Under the pieces are notes generated by a model, which did not search any database, was not told where the DNA came from, and worked only from the letters and a program-made list of their open reading frames with translations. Of a stretch of 64,000 nt of DNA, positions 11,413 to 24,728 are shown piece by piece. Every line of letters begins with the position of its first letter. Within the stretch, counting starts at the first letter, position 1. The DNA is from Simmondsia chinensis. Taxonomy: Eukaryota > Streptophyta > Magnoliopsida > Caryophyllales > Simmondsiaceae. The stretch lies in assembly GCA_018398585.1 (NCBI GenBank), contig JAGTTD010000025.1, positions 17,303,578-17,367,577 on the forward strand, written 5' to 3'. Both the position numbers and the translations under genes were made by a program.

Positions 11413-14400
11413 TTGTGTGATTCAAATACCAATTGTGAACTGCCTGAACATGCTATGTCTGACTATAGTACTTCTGATCATGTTAATGTTTTGTCTCATA
11501 CATTAGAACATGAATGGGTGTTAGACTCAGGGTGTAGTTTTCATATGACTACCACTAGATCAAATTTCATTAATTACAAACCTGTTAATGGGGGAAGGGT
11601 GCTATTAGGAGATAACCGGGGATGCAAAATAGTTGGAGTTGAGTCTGTCAAGATAAAATTAACTAGTGGGACTGCATACATACTTAAGGATGTAAGACAT
11701 GTTCCCGACCTACGTAGGAAGCTGATTTCCCTAGGTCAATTGGACCTAAAGGGAATGTCATTTAGGGCCATGAACTCAGAACTGAGGATCATGAAAGGAT
11801 CCTTGGTAGTTCTAAAAGGTGAGCTGAAAAATGGGTTATACATACTAAAGGGTAGGATAATGTCGGGAGAGTCTAATGCAATAGTTAATATCTACCCAAC
11901 AGAACTATGGCATTAGAGGTTAGGTCATGTGTCGGAGAGAGGTTTGAAAGAGTTGGCCAAACGAGGCCTGTTAGGTGGAGATAATATCTCAAAACTAAGT
12001 TTTTGTTAATCTTGTATCTTTGGTAAAGATCACAGGCTGATGTTCAATGTAGGTAAACACATAACTCATGGGCCATTAGATTACATTCATTCGGATTTAT
12101 GGGGGCCTACTAGGGTGTCGACTTTAGGTGGAGCGTTATATTTTCTTTCCATTGTTGATGATTTCTCACACAAAGTTTGGACTTTTTTGCTGAAAAATAA
12201 GGATGATTGCTTTCCCACATTTAATAGGTGGAAAACTCAGATAGAAAATATAACCGGACGAAAAGTGAAATACCTAAGAACTGACAATGGGCTTGAATAC
12301 ATAAATAGTGAATTTGATGAGTTATGTGCGAAAAACGGAATCATACATCATAATACTGTTAGAGGAACACCCCAACAGAATGGTGTTGCGGAGCGTATGA
12401 ACCGAGCCCTATTGGATAGAGTTCGGTGTATGCTGTTCGCATCAGGCCTGGGTAAACAATTTTGGGGGGAGGCTATTAAAACATCCAGCTATTTAGTGAA
12501 TAGGACGCCCTCATCTGGTATTGGCCTAAAAACAACAGAAGAAATGTGGACGGGAAAACTGGCAGACTACTCATTATTGAGAGTCTTTGGCTGTGTAGCC
12601 TATGCCCACCAGTCGGAGGGCAAGCTGGAACCAAGAGCCGTCAAAGGCGTGTTCCTCGGTTACCCTGAAGGGGTAAAGGGATACATAAGAGGAGTTAAGG
12701 ATGGAAACAAAACGAAAATTATCATAAGTAGAGATGTGAAGTTTAATGAACATGAAATGCCCTACTTAAATAAGAACTTAACTCCTAAAAAGCGTATATT
12801 TGAGCCAGAACACTACGAATTTGAGATGAACCCACCTGAACCAAATTACCAAAGTGAAACAAGAATAGAACCTGAGCCTGAACCAGAACCAGACGACGTA
12901 GAACCCGAACAAATGTTAGAAACCCAGATAGATCAATCTCAGGATATAGGTGGTGCTGAAAGAGGCACCGAACCAGAAACCGTGATGGAAACCGAGACCA
13001 TATCTGAAAACGAGCTAGGTGACTATTTACTGTCAAGAGATAGGGCAAGGAGGGACATGAGACCCCCAAAGAGGTTAGGATTTGCGGATTGCATAGCCTA
13101 CGCCCTAAATACAGCATTAGAATATATTGAGTCAGAACCTTTAAGCTTTAAGGAGGCTATTAACAGCCAGTATTTAGCAGAATGGCTGGATGCTATGAAG
13201 GCAGAAATGGACTCCTTGGTAAAGAATAGGACTTGGTCACTAGTGCCCAAACCAGCGGGCAAGAAGTTAGTGGGATCTAAGTGGATGTTCAAGATTGAGG
13301 AACCTTGTTTACCTTCTGGAAAACCTAGGTTTAAGGCCAGGCTTGTAGCTAAAGGTTTTACGCAGCGAGAAGGAGTGGATTATAACGAAATATTTTCGCA
13401 AGTAGTAAAACACACCACCATTAGGGTGCTGATGGCTTTGACAGCCAAGTTTGACCTAGAATTGGAACAGTTAGACGTGACAACCGCTTTCTTACATGGG
13501 GAGCTCGATGAGGAGATCTACATGGCTTAGCCCGAGGGTTTTGTGAAGCCCAAGAATGCTGGCCTTGTATGTAGACTTAGGAAGTCCTTGTATAGACTAA
13601 AACAGTCCCCGAGGCAATGGTACAAGCGGTTCCACCACTTTATGACTGAAGTTGGGTTCTCTAGGTTAATACATGATGTGTGTTTCTATGCGAAAGATTT
13701 AAATTATTATTCTGCTGTATATTTATTGATTTATGTGGATGACATGTTGATAGCTGGCCGTCATCTTATTGAGATTGAGAAATTGAAATACATGTTAAAC
13801 TGGAACTTTGAAATGAAAGACCTAGGTCCAGTTAAGAAAATCTTAGGGATGGAAATAAGTAGGGATCATACTAAACATACGATAAACTTATGCCAAACCT
13901 CATACTTAGAAAAGGTCATTCATAGGTTTAACATAAAAAATGCTAAAATTGTTAGAGTTCCCATTGCCGCATATCACAAATTTTCAGTAACACAATGTTC
14001 AGGAAATGAACAGAAAGTGGATGAAATGATTAATGTTCCTTATGCTAATGCAATAGGTTCAATTATGTACGCCATGACATGCACTAGGCCTGATTTAGCT
14101 TATCCCGTTAGTGTGCTCTCTAGATTCATGATGAATCCAGGGAAAGAGTACTGGAATGGGGTTAAGTAGCTCTTGAGATATATCAAGGGTACCACGAAGC
14201 TAGGACTTACGTTTGGACAAACAAATACAGACCTAAGACTTTTTAGGATACACTGAGAGTGATTTCAGTGGAGACCTTGACAAACATAAGTCCACGAGCT
14301 CCTACATCTTCTCTTTAAATAGCGGAGCTGTTAGTTGGAAATCTAAGCTCCAGTCATTGACGGCATTGTCAATGGCTGAAGCCGAGCTCTTGGCACTAAC

Positions 14401-14716
14401 GGATGCCATTAAAGAGGCGATATGGCTAAGTGGACTTCTAGATGAATTAAACTTAGGCCTAGGGGTACCAACGATATATACGAATAGCCAATCGGCCCTA
14501 GCGTTAAGTAAGAGCCCTGTATTTCATGATAGGAGTAAGCATTTTGCTATCAGGCGACATTTTGTTACTGAACAGATAGAGTCAATAAAGGTGGACCTCC
14601 AGAAAAGTTGTACAAACGATAATTTGGCAGATATGGGAAACAAGGCCGTACCCTTGGACAAGTTAATAAAGTGTATTAACTTAGTTCAGGACTCCTGGGA
14701 TCCAGGAGGCGACTGA
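11413..14716 (+). pseudogene. Copia-1 pol: protease, integrase, RT, RNase H (broken)
   Basis: The order is protease with active-site LDSG (about 11521), then GAG-pre-integrase (ELWH, stop at 11914), integrase core (HSDLWGP, RTDNGLEY, QQNGVAERMN) at 12040-12700, and an acidic Pro/Glu linker (12830-13010). RT follows with QLDVTTAFLHGEL and YVDDMLIAG, and RNase H with SMAEAELLAL and a terminal NLADM..KAVP block. Stops include TAG at 13528-13530 (aligned family residue Gln) and TAG at 14167-14169 (aligned Trp). A frameshift lies near 14240. Catalytic motifs persist, so decay is recent to moderate. Confidence 0.9.
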
Positions 14717-14799
14717 TGGACCAAAACCAAAATTGTTTTGCCCCCCCTATTACTAGAGTGAACCCAGTAATTAGATCATATAGGAACTAGGTGGAGAAT

Positions 14800-16059
14800 T
14801 GTTAGAATTTGGTTCCTATAAATTCTAAACTATGTCCCGAAACAAGGCATGAGATCTAAGTTATTAACATTACAACTTGTGTTTTGTTAAAAATAATTTA
14901 AACTGGTTTTTTAAATTAAGGGAAAAGTAAATTAAATTTTATATGTTAAAATTTAAACTTAATACTGTTATTATTTAAAAAAATATATATATAAAATTGA
15001 TGGGGTACAGCTGTACCCCACTCGGTTTAGCTTCTCAAGCAAGCCTCCTACCCGTTGCATTTTTCCCGCCCAAGCTTGGACACTTGTCGTGCCCTGATTC
15101 GCTGCTTTTGGAGGCTTATTCTCAACCATTGATCTGGGCGGCAGACCTGATGGCTGTGGGGTGGGACACGTGTTCCCATCCGGTCCCCCTTCTTTATGCT
15201 TTCTCTTGGTGATTTTGGACTGTTGGATCTAGCTTGATCAACGGCTCACATTAGAGGCACATGGATTGCCCTTTTTCTATATAAAGGGGCATTCAGGAGA
15301 GAGAAAAAGCAAGATTTTATTTTTGGGTTTGATTTTTGGGGGTCCTCCAACCGGTTCACTCTCCTCCTTTCTCTCTCCCAAAACCGGTCCTCCTCCTCCA
15401 CCCTTTAAGGTGTTTTTTAGGGTTTACTTAGGCGATTTCAGTGCCAAACCCGTGTCGGTAAGAAGAGGACTCGCTAGGAGCTGGAAACCACGAAGGCTGG
15501 TCCAAAGGTGGGACCTGAGATCGTGAGACTCACGGCCACTAGCTTGGAGTCGGTATAACTTCTTACTCCTTTCTCTTACTTTACTATTTTGATTTGTAAA
15601 GTTGGTTTGAGAAAGGGTTGTAACTTAATAGCTTAGGTTATTCTGGAAAGCGCCTTGTAATATTACGTGATTTGTAATATGGTTTGTAATAATTAATAAT
15701 ATAGATCTCTCTAGTGGTAGGGGGACCGTGGAGTAGGTCATTTATGACCGAACCATGTTAAAAATCGTGTGTACTCTTTATTTTTGTTTATGTCTTCTAT
15801 CGTTATTTGTAATCTCAACTCAAATCTTAGAGCCACAGTTTAAAAATCACCCTTTTCACCGATCTTTTTATAAACTAAGTTAGTGTTGAAGATAAAACTG
15901 GATTTAATAAAGATAAACTAAAATCAGTAAAGTTAAAACAACTGTTTTTGAACTTAGGTTGATAATAGGTTCGGTTTTCTCTACGATCAACATTAACGGA
16001 AGTGTTTTGAGAACTTTAACCAGATTAAACTCTGTTTTCTGAACCCTCAAATCACAACA
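14800..16059 (+). repeat. Copia-1 3' LTR
   Basis: 1,260 bp, TGTTAG..AACA. It retains a perfect 20-bp core of the LTR palindrome at 15001-15020. It is preceded by a purine-rich primer tract. Confidence 0.95.
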
Positions 16060-16121
16060 CTCTATAACTAATTAAATTTGTTAATTTCATTTTTTTTTTT
16101 GATAATTAATTGGCGGGGAAT

Positions 16122-16241
16122 TGTTAAAATATAAAATTAATTTTGGGCATTCATCCATCAGCTATGATACCGTATGGAACCAACTATCTCAAAAGCTTAA
16201 ACTGATAAGTGAATATTTAAGATTGGTTTTATATTCTAACA
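16122..16241. mobile_element. Short element with terminal inverted repeats, tgttaaaatat..atattctaaca
   Basis: The first and last ~24 bp are imperfect inverted repeats of each other (tgttaaaatataaaattaat against the complement of attggttttatattctaaca). The interior includes ctcaaaagcttaaactgat. Related partial copies occur at 30855-30914 and 30997-31092, so it is a dispersed family, either MITE-like or a small LTR. Family identity is uncertain. Confidence 0.5.
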
Positions 16242-16756
16242 TGTCCCCACATGCAAATGTCCATTACGTTTGAAGTGTGAATATTGGCCTACTTTAGACC
16301 TTGTGTTTAACTTACATTAATATTGAAAATGAGATTTATTGGGATTCAAGCTCATGACCTCTTGTTAACAATAGTTTGTTAGGCCAATTAGTATATCTGT
16401 AAATTTATATTATTAACAATAGTTTTTTAGGCTGATTGGTATTCTCTGTAATTTATTATTATCTTGTTATAACCATAGTTTGTTAGGCTAATTAGTATTT
16501 TATTAGTTTGTTAAGATTTATATCAAAGAATGAATATGAATAGCACTCTTTGTTTTCCAGAAACTTTCTTGCTCTTTCTCCTTCCTAATTTGCTTCTGAT
16601 TTTCATGTTTCTAGCTTCAATTGAATGAAGTTCTAATACACTAATTAGTTTTTAATGGGTACGAATATGTACAATGTCTCCTGTAGTTGGGAGAGACTAC
16701 TGTGACCTAACTATCAATTTTGGCGTGGCTTTACACCTAATCAACCATTATCATAA

Positions 16757-17155
16757 TGTCATGATTGTAATATGGTAGGTAAGTATGTTAATTCATTAGT
16801 TAGCCAATTAGTATATTTAATTAGTAGTAATAGTTCTTTAGTATTAGTCAATTAGTGTAGTAGCTATATTCTTGTATGTTAGTTAGTGTATTAGCTATAT
16901 TCTTGTATGTTAGTTAGTTAGGGAAGGTTGGTTATAGCATTAGATATTTTGATTGTTAGTTGTGTCATTAGCCTAGTTTAAATAGCTTAATCATCATTTG
17001 TAATGGGCATTCAGTGACAATATACAATTTCAAATCTCCTTACTTCCTTTTATTCTCTCTACTCTCCCTCTAATTCTCTTCTCTTTCTCAATTCTTTCTT
17101 TCTCAAACTCTCTTTCATTCTAAATCATAACCCTAGCCCACCTCGGGTCATGACA
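16757..17155. mobile_element. Solo LTR with perfect 5-bp duplication
   Basis: The 399-bp segment starts TGTCATGA and ends TCATGACA (8-bp inverted ends). It is flanked by the perfect duplication cataa (16752-16756 and 17156-17160). The 3' half is pyrimidine rich. A 28-bp tandem duplication (tagctatattcttgtatg repeated) lies around 16861-16915. No internal domain remains, so this is an LTR-LTR recombination product. Confidence 0.85.
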
Positions 17156-17160
17156 CATAA

Positions 17161-18298
17161 TTTACTCTTATCTATTATTATTAGTATGTCTATATTTATT
17201 AAGTTCTTTTTGTATTTTAATAAATAAGTTCTTTTTTAAAATTATATCAAAATACTTTATTATGTTAAAAAAAATCTTTTTATGCCACATAATCGAAAAA
17301 CTAATTGTAAAAAGATACATATTTTAAATAATACACCTTGTCAAAATAGATAAGTTAAAAAAATAAAAAATAAAAAACTGAAATAAAATGAAACAAATGC
17401 ACCCTTAGGCTTGTTAAGTTATTTTTCCATCCAGAAATATTTCTCCCAAGAAACTTTTTAACTAATAATAACTTTTCCTTTAAGATTTTATTGTGTTTAA
17501 ACTTAAAAATAGATTTTTGATACAGACAAATCTAATCCCTTATTGGTGAGTTAGTCAATAGAATGCCATTTTATACATTAAAGAGTTACTCCACACATTG
17601 TCAATTAATTTAAGAATGAAACCTAGACCTGTTAATAAAAATATTTTACCATCGAATATTTCACTAGATATGAGATTTTTTTATAATGCCTTTATGCCCG
17701 CCAAGAAACAAGTATGGGCTTAGAGTTATTTTTCTCTACTTATTTTTTTGAATTATTTACACAAAACATTCATATATTTTTCTCATTATGTTAATGTAAT
17801 TTTTATATTTTTAATTTTGTCAATTCTCTATAATTCATATTGTGTCTATTATTAAATTCAAGTTAAGTTATTCACTTAATTTTTATCAGTACAATCATGT
17901 TAGATGCCGATTACCCACTAAAATTCCACCGACTGACTCAATTTAACCCTATTCATAGTCGAACCATTAAAAATTTTCATTAAAACTTAACATATATTTT
18001 ACTCTAAATATCAAATTGACACAATATCAATTATATATGAAAATGACACAATCAAAAGTTTAATGCCTAAATCGACACAATGGCAAAGTACAAAAAATTT
18101 TGGTTTAAATAAATCTATTATTTAAGTTACTATTAACAAAAAAAAAAAAATAAAAATAAAGAAGATGATTTTCACCCAAGATTGTTAAAGTCAGGATTCT
18201 ACTTTTAATCGGTAGGGGCTTTTGGAATTGGAATCATAGAATCGAATTAAGAATCGTAAGATTCTGTTAAATGTAAATTATAATTGTTTTTTGTATTA
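17161..18298. other. Intergenic; right part is an INT 5' flank module
   Basis: The left part is AT-rich with no gene. From about 17900 the sequence parallels 40690-40960 (ttaccca.., an atatcaatt run, tgacacaatcaaaag, then aagaagat..tt.acccaag). This is the distal part of the flank that resumes after Copia-2 at about 23660. Confidence 0.5.
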
Positions 18299-18303
18299 AT
18301 ATC

Positions 18304-18784
18304 TGTGCGGAAATAAACAATATACTCGGATCTCAATTGAATCAAATACCACGACAATAACGAGAAACAATCGGACTAAAAGAGAAACGAAATAATAGAC
18401 ACAGCGATTTACGTGGAAACCCCTTTACAATCGAAAGGGGAGAAAACCACGGGCGAAGATCGGAGCTTTTATTATTGAACAAAAGAAGAAGACGAATTAC
18501 AATAATTCTCTCACACACTCAATATTCTTGGTTGCGGCGCCGCAAAGGGAAAGCCTCTGGTATGACTTTGGATAAATTCTGACGTACCCTACGTCCGTAT
18601 TTATAGATGCGCGATAACCCTGATTCCCGATCGATCGGTTCCTCACCGATCGATCGGCCGCCTCTCTGCAAGCATCCCTGTTTTACGTAACATTCCCAAT
18701 CGATCAAGCTCCACCCGATCGATCGGGCTCTTCACGGCCCTTCTTCTTAATGCGCAAAGTAATTTTGAGACATAAAACCTAACA
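18304..18784 (-). repeat. Copia-2 3' LTR
   Basis: 481 bp. It contains a cluster of cgatcgatcgg palindromes at about 18627-18732 (ccgatcgatcgg repeated around ttcctca). It is 33 bp shorter than the 5' LTR because of fewer palindrome-spacer units. Confidence 0.92.
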
Positions 18785-18873
18785 AATCTCCATCTTAGCT
18801 CAAAATCAACATCAACAATAAACACAACTCCACCTTTTCCACAAAATGCCCCCTCAACCGGGGCTAACATATA

Positions 18874-21800
18874 TCAAACTGAAAGACCCACTAAATTCGA
18901 GCAATGCTCGAACTTGCTACCTGGTAGAACTTTTGTGAACATGTCAGCTAGGTTATCTTCAGTCCCAGTCTTCCTCAACTCCACCTTTCGCTCATCAATT
19001 AGATCTCTGATAAAGTGATGCTTCACATCAATATGTTTCGTTCGGTCATGATGAGTCATGTGATCTTTTGCTAGGTGGATAGCGGATTGGCTATCACAGT
19101 AAACTTTAACTGTCCCCTGCTCAACACTGATTTCACTGATCAATCCTCTCAACCAGACGGCTTCTTTGAACGCTTCTGTTACTGCCATGTACTCGGCCTC
19201 GGTAGTAGACTATGCTGTAACAGGCTGCAAACACACTCTCCAACTGATAGCTGTGTCACCTAAACAAAACACATACCCTGAAGTGGACTTCCTCCTATCA
19301 AGGTCTCCACCATAGTCAGAATCTACATACCCAACTAAACAGCACTTACATTTCCCATATTCCAAACACAAATCAGAGGTTCTAAGAAGATACTTGAGAA
19401 TCCACTTTACTGCATGCCAATGTTCTCTGCCCAGATTCGCCATGTACCTACTAACTCTGCTCACAACAAAAGCAATATCTGGACGCGTGCAAACCATCGC
19501 ATACATAATACTGCGCACTGCACTAGAATAAGGAATCTGAGACATGTACCTGATGTCCTCCTCAGTCTGAGGCGAATCTAACGCTGAGAGTCTGAAATGA
19601 GCTGCCAAGGGCGTGCTAACCGGGTTAGCATCCTTCATATGAAACCTGTCTAGAACCTTCTCAATATACTTCTCCTGAGACAAGTATAATTTTCCAGCTT
19701 CTCGGTCTCTATGAATTTCCATGCATAATATCTTCTTAGCTGCTCCAAGATCCTCAATCTCAAATTCACTCTTCAGCATTGATTTCAAGTCATCGACATC
19801 TTTCATATCTCGTGCTGCAATTAACATATCATCAACGTACAAAAGCAAGTAAACAAAACCTGAATATGTCTTTTTGAAGTACACACAACTGTCTTACTTA
19901 CTCCTGATGTAATCATGACTTGTCATGAACTGATCAAATCTCCTATACCACTGTCTAGGAGATTGCTTTAAACCATATAAAGACCTTCTAAGCAAACACA
20001 CATGGCCTTCTTTTCCTTCAACAACAAAACCCTCGGACTGATGCATAAAGATACTCTCTTCTAGTTCACCATGCAAGAATGCGGTTTTGACATCCAATTG
20101 TTCAAGTTCAAAATCATGCATGGCAACCAAAGACAATAATGCACGAATCGAAGTGTGTCTAACTATAGGTGAGAAAATATCATGAAAATCAACACCTTGT
20201 ACCTGACTGTAGCCTTTAGCTACCAAATGTGCCTTGTATCTCGCATCTTCTACTCCAGGAATGCCCTCTTTTATCTTGAAGACCCATTTGCATCCAACCA
20301 GTATTTTCCCTGTAGGAGGCTTCACCAGTTCCCAAGTCTGATTCTTATGAAGAGACAGCATCTCTCCATTCATAGGAACGAGCCACTTCTCAGCATCTGA
20401 TCTCGATACAGCCTCTGTATACGAAGTCGACTCACTATCATCTAACGTTTCAGCAGTAGAGAGGGCATAGGCAGTCATCTCCTCATGCTCATATCTCTCA
20501 GGAGGCCTGATCTGTCGCCTCGGTCTACCACCAGCTATAGTAATATTCTCCACCTGCTGACCTGTTTTTGCATTATCAGTAACAATATCAAAAACCCGTA
20601 CCTGAGGTGTTGGAATACTCTCAAGCTGAACAATCTGCTGATCTGACTGTATCCTTGTATCATCAGGTGTCTCAACCTGAACTGTATCTTTGTCAATGGA
20701 GGGTGTGTGTGGCGGATTAAGTAGAGCAGACTCATCGAAAGTAACATCTCTACTAGTCAGAAACTTCTGAACACATGGATCCCACAATCTATATCCCTTC
20801 ACACCTGACGTATAACCAAGAAAGATGCATTTCTTGGCCCTAGGCTCCAGCTTTCCATCATTAACATATGCATATGCAGGATAACCAAAAACTTTGATCT
20901 GAGAATAATCAGAAGTTGAACAAGACCATACCTCTTCAGAAGTCTTCATCTGTAATGAAGAATGCGGTGTCTTGTTCACAAGGTAGCAAGCCATGCTAAC
21001 TGCTTTTCCCCACCATTCTCTCTTTAAACCTGCATTTGAAAGCATACAACGAGCCTTCTCAAGTAACGTCTTGTTTAACCTTTCAGCCACTCCATTCTGC
21101 TGAGGTCGATCTGTCATGTCCTGTGTCTGATTATGCCCTGATCTTCACAGAATTTAGTGAAGTCCCCTTCGACAAACTCAAGACCATTATTAGTCCTCAA
21201 CCTCTTGATCGGCTTCCCTATCTATTTTTTAAGCAGAACTTTCCACTTCTTGAAGATATCATACACTTCATTTTTTTGCTTAAGAAAATAGACCCAAACT
21301 TTACGTGAGTAGTCATCAGTGAATGTTAGAAGATACCTGGACCCACCTTTAAAAGCCACTCAAGAAGGTCCGCACAGATCAGAATGTATGTAGTCTAATG
21401 TTCCTTTGGTCTGATGCACGGCTGCCTTGAAGCTGACTCTCTTTTGCTTCCAATAAATACAGTGCTCACAGAATTCCATCAGTCCTATTGACTGACCACA
21501 AAGAAGTCCCCTCTTACTCAGCTTAGACAATGCTTTGTCACCAATATGACCCATTCTCATGTGCCATAGTCTTGTGATCTCTGCATCTGTCATAGCAGAT
21601 GTGGAAACAGCAGCTGCACCTGTCACGGTTGTACTTGCAAGCTCATACAAAGTACTAACCCTATTTCCTTTCATCACAATTAACGCACCCTTACTGACCC
21701 GCATGACTCCACCTTCAGTAGTGTACTTGTACCCATTAGACTCAAGGGTACCTAGAGAAATCAAGTTCTTTTTCAAATCCGGGACGTGACGAACATCACT

Positions 21801-21980
21801 TAAGGTTCTAATAGTTCCATCATACATTCTCACACGGACTATTCCAACACCCACTACCTTACAAGCAGCATCATTACCCATCAAGACAACCCCACCTTGT
21901 ATAGACTTATACGTGGAGAACCAGTCTCTGTTTGGAGTAACATGAAACGAATAACCCGAATCCATGACCCACTTATCTAT
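18874..21980 (-). pseudogene. Copia-2 pol: protease, integrase, RT, RNase H (broken)
   Basis: Minus-strand reading order: protease VMDSGYSFHVT (about 21960), GAG-pre-integrase (LWHMRMGHIGDKAL), integrase start (DYIHSDLCGPS, then stops near 21358, 21225 and 21120), and integrase end (QQNGVAERLNKTLLEKARCM). RT follows with KWVFKIKEG, QLDVKTAFLHGELEE and, after a break near 19890, LLLYVDDMLIAARD. RNase H ends KHIDVKHHFIRDLIDE and NLADMFTKVLPG. The integrase second Asp region reads RTNNG where the family has an Asp, a missing catalytic residue. It groups with Copia-1 (Tork-like) by motif. Confidence 0.9.
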
Positions 21981-22839
21981 GGACTTGGACTGAGAATCAG
22001 CAACTAATAGAAATTCTCCTTCACTATCCTCCTCTACAACACTAGCCTCAGCGGACTTGTCTTTACCCTGGTCACCCCTGTTACCCTCTTTTGATTTATT
22101 CTTATATCTGTAACAGTCTTTCTTTATGTGCCCCTTTTTGTGACAATAGCGACACGACATGTTCTTATGTCTAGATTTGGACCTCGACTTATTCCCACCA
22201 TTGGTTCCCCTATGTTCTGATCGACCTCTCACATGTAAGCCACTACCCGAGTCATTCACCGAGTCAGATAATTCCTTATCTACCCGTTTTTTACTCACTA
22301 GGTTTCTTTTTACCTCATCAACAGTAATAGTTGGCCTACCCCAGTATATCATGCTTTCTACGAAGCCCTTATTCGCATTAGAGAGCGAACACAGTAATAT
22401 CATAGCTTGATCCTCCCTTAGGACATCATCCAAAGCCTTTAATTCATGAATAATTGAGGTAAATTCGCTAAGATGGTTTTTAAGATATGTACCTTTTGAC
22501 ATACAAAAAGTATACAACGGCCGTTTCACTACGAGTTTGTTGGAGACTGACTTGTGGCAAAACATGTCTAACAAATTTCTCCCATAACTCCTGTGCGGTT
22601 TTAATCTTCAATACCACTGACAAAACATCGTCAGCCAAACACATCTGTATAGCCGTGAGAGCCTTCTCATCCAACTCTTCCCATTGTGCCTCAGTCAACG
22701 TTTCTGATTTCTTCTCTTTCCCCTCCAGTGCTTTCTTCAAGTCGTTCTGAGTCAGGAGTCCTTTCACACGAACTGGCCATAAGCTAAAGCTTCCCTGACC
22801 ATTAAATTTCTCAACCTCAGTTTTGATACCTAATGCCAT
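21981..22839 (-). pseudogene. Copia-2 gag (broken)
   Basis: ATG at 22839 (MALGIKTEVEKFNGQGSFSL) opens the capsid. A frameshift near 22560 moves the rest to the frame of the pol segment. An intact CCHC knuckle, CRYCHKKGHIKKDC, lies at about 22113-22154 behind an Arg/Ser-rich stretch. The start is chosen because MALGIK begins 22 nt inside the primer site and fits copia gag starts. Confidence 0.85.
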
Positions 22840-22860
22840 TGTATCAATTCGAAGAACCAA

Positions 22861-22872
22861 GCTCTGATACCA
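22861..22872 (-). other. Copia-2 primer binding site
   Basis: The minus strand reads tggtatcagagc, complementary to initiator Met tRNA. Confidence 0.88.
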
Positions 22873-22875
22873 ATT

Positions 22876-23389
22876 TGTGCGGAAATAAACAATATACTCG
22901 GATCTCAATCGAATCAAATACCACGACAATAACGAGAAACAATCGGACTAAAAGAGAAACAAAACAATAGACACAACGATTTACGTGGAAACCCCTTTAC
23001 AATCGAAAGGGGAGAAAACCACGGGCGAAGATCGGAGCTTTTATTATTGAGCAAAAGAAGAAAACGAATTACAATGATTCTCTCACACACTCAATATTCT
23101 TGGTTGCGGCGCCGCAAAGGGAAAGCCTTTCGTATGACTTTGGATAAATTCTGACGTACCCTACGTCCGTATTTATAGATGCGCGATAACCCTGATTCCC
23201 GATTGATCGGGGGGTCCCGATCGATCGGTTCCTCACCGATCGGTTCCTCACCGATCGATCGGCTGCCTCTCTGTAAGCGTCCCTGTTTTACGTAACATTC
23301 CTAATCGATTGAGCTCTACCAGATCGATCGGGCTCTTCACGGCCCTTCTTCTTAATGCACCAAGTAATTTTGAGACATAAAACCTAACA
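22876..23389 (-). repeat. Copia-2 5' LTR
   Basis: 514 bp. It has the same ends as the 3' LTR and extra gatcgg/ttcctcacc units at about 23198-23262. Confidence 0.92.
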
Positions 23390-23394
23390 ATATC

Positions 23395-23839
23395 AATTAT
23401 ATAATTCAAAAAAATATAATCAAATATGTCAAATTATTATCGTGAAACATAGATGTATCAGTTTATGTTACAATAATCTTGAGAGCTTGATGATAAATGC
23501 TACTAATAAAACTTTATATTAACGTTAAAACATAAAACTAAACATAGTTTAAATTTTTGAAAATACATAACGTTTAATTAACTTTCTTTTATTTCAAAGT
23601 AATAAAGTAAGTTTGTTTATATATATGTGCTTGATTTTTTTATATTTTAACTTTTTACTTGTATACTTTGGTAAAATCGAGGTTGGATCAGTAGAATTGT
23701 AAAATTGTATTATGATTCTATCTGTTAATTTTATATAATATTCTAAAAAATTAAGATTCTACTTATAATTCTGTTCGATCAACAATTATGAAATCGCACA
23801 ATCATAAGATTCGAATAGGGACACCCAAGTAAAATTTAC

Positions 23840-23872
<33 letters not shown>

Positions 23873-24693
23873 GGAAAGGAAAAGGAAACGATGTGATTCG
23901 GTGGACCAATGTCAGCGTCGTTATACAGCATGGGAATGTCGACTTCAAGGAGTGATCTGTTATAGTGAATATCTTAAATTTAAAATATTTAATCTATCTA
24001 TTTAATAATATGATAATAAGCTATTAAATCATAAAACAATATTGAAGTATTTGTTTTTTCATAAATACTTATTATATATATTATATATGTTTGATACATA
24101 TTTACGTATTTATAAATTTCTCTTGTTACTATTTGCTAAGCTATTTTTTTTCTGTATATAATATTTGCTGAGCTTTTTATTTATTTATTTTTTATAACTA
24201 GCAAAATAAAAGTTGGCGTTTAAAAAAAGAGACCCAAATAGAATACAAAAAAATAGGAAAAATAATAAGAAAATCTGCAAAAATAAAATAAACATGCCCA
24301 ATTCCCAAAAGCAGTCCCTAACGGCCAAAAGATAATAATATCTAGATAAAATAATTTAATTTCTTGTGGATTACTTTGGATATCATTAACCTTGAAGAGT
24401 TTTCTATTCCCTATATAATGAGATATTGATATATTGAATTATGTGTTAAATTTACATGTCAAATATCAAATATATATATTAGAAATAATAAATCAAAGAA
24501 CAAACGTAGCATTGTTAATTTGTTGCGCAAAGATATTTTAAATTAAATTTTTAAATAAAGATAAAGAACGATATTAAATAGTTAATGCATATCTATAACA
24601 TAGTGGATGAATATCCTCAACGTAGTTAGTTGTTTATCAGATAGGGTAAATACCTGAATAGTTTTTAAATTCTAAAATAATAAAATATACGAA

Positions 24694-24728
<35 letters not shown>

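Larger units (their letters stand above)
9169..16059 (+). mobile_element. Copia-1: complete-structure Ty1/copia element, degenerate coding
   Basis: The 6,891-bp element has 1,260-bp LTRs (TGTTAG..AACA) and a perfect 5-bp target-site duplication, ctcta (9164-9168 and 16060-16064). A Met-tRNA primer site lies 2 nt after the left LTR and a purine-rich tract (aggtggagaat) sits before the right LTR. Domain order gag-protease-integrase-RT-RNase H is copia type. The RT and protease motifs look like the Tork/Tnt1 group. Several stops and frameshifts make it non-autonomous. Confidence 0.95.
18304..23389 (-). mobile_element. Copia-2: Ty1/copia element, degenerate coding
   Basis: The 5,086-bp minus-strand element has target-site duplication atatc (18299-18303 and 23390-23394). 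LTRs are 481 bp (18304-18784) and 514 bp (22876-23389), TGTTAGG..CGCACA on the minus strand. The initiator-Met primer site (22861-22872) abuts the 5' LTR. All copia domains are present but broken. It lies within the INT 5' flank repeat. Confidence 0.95.
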
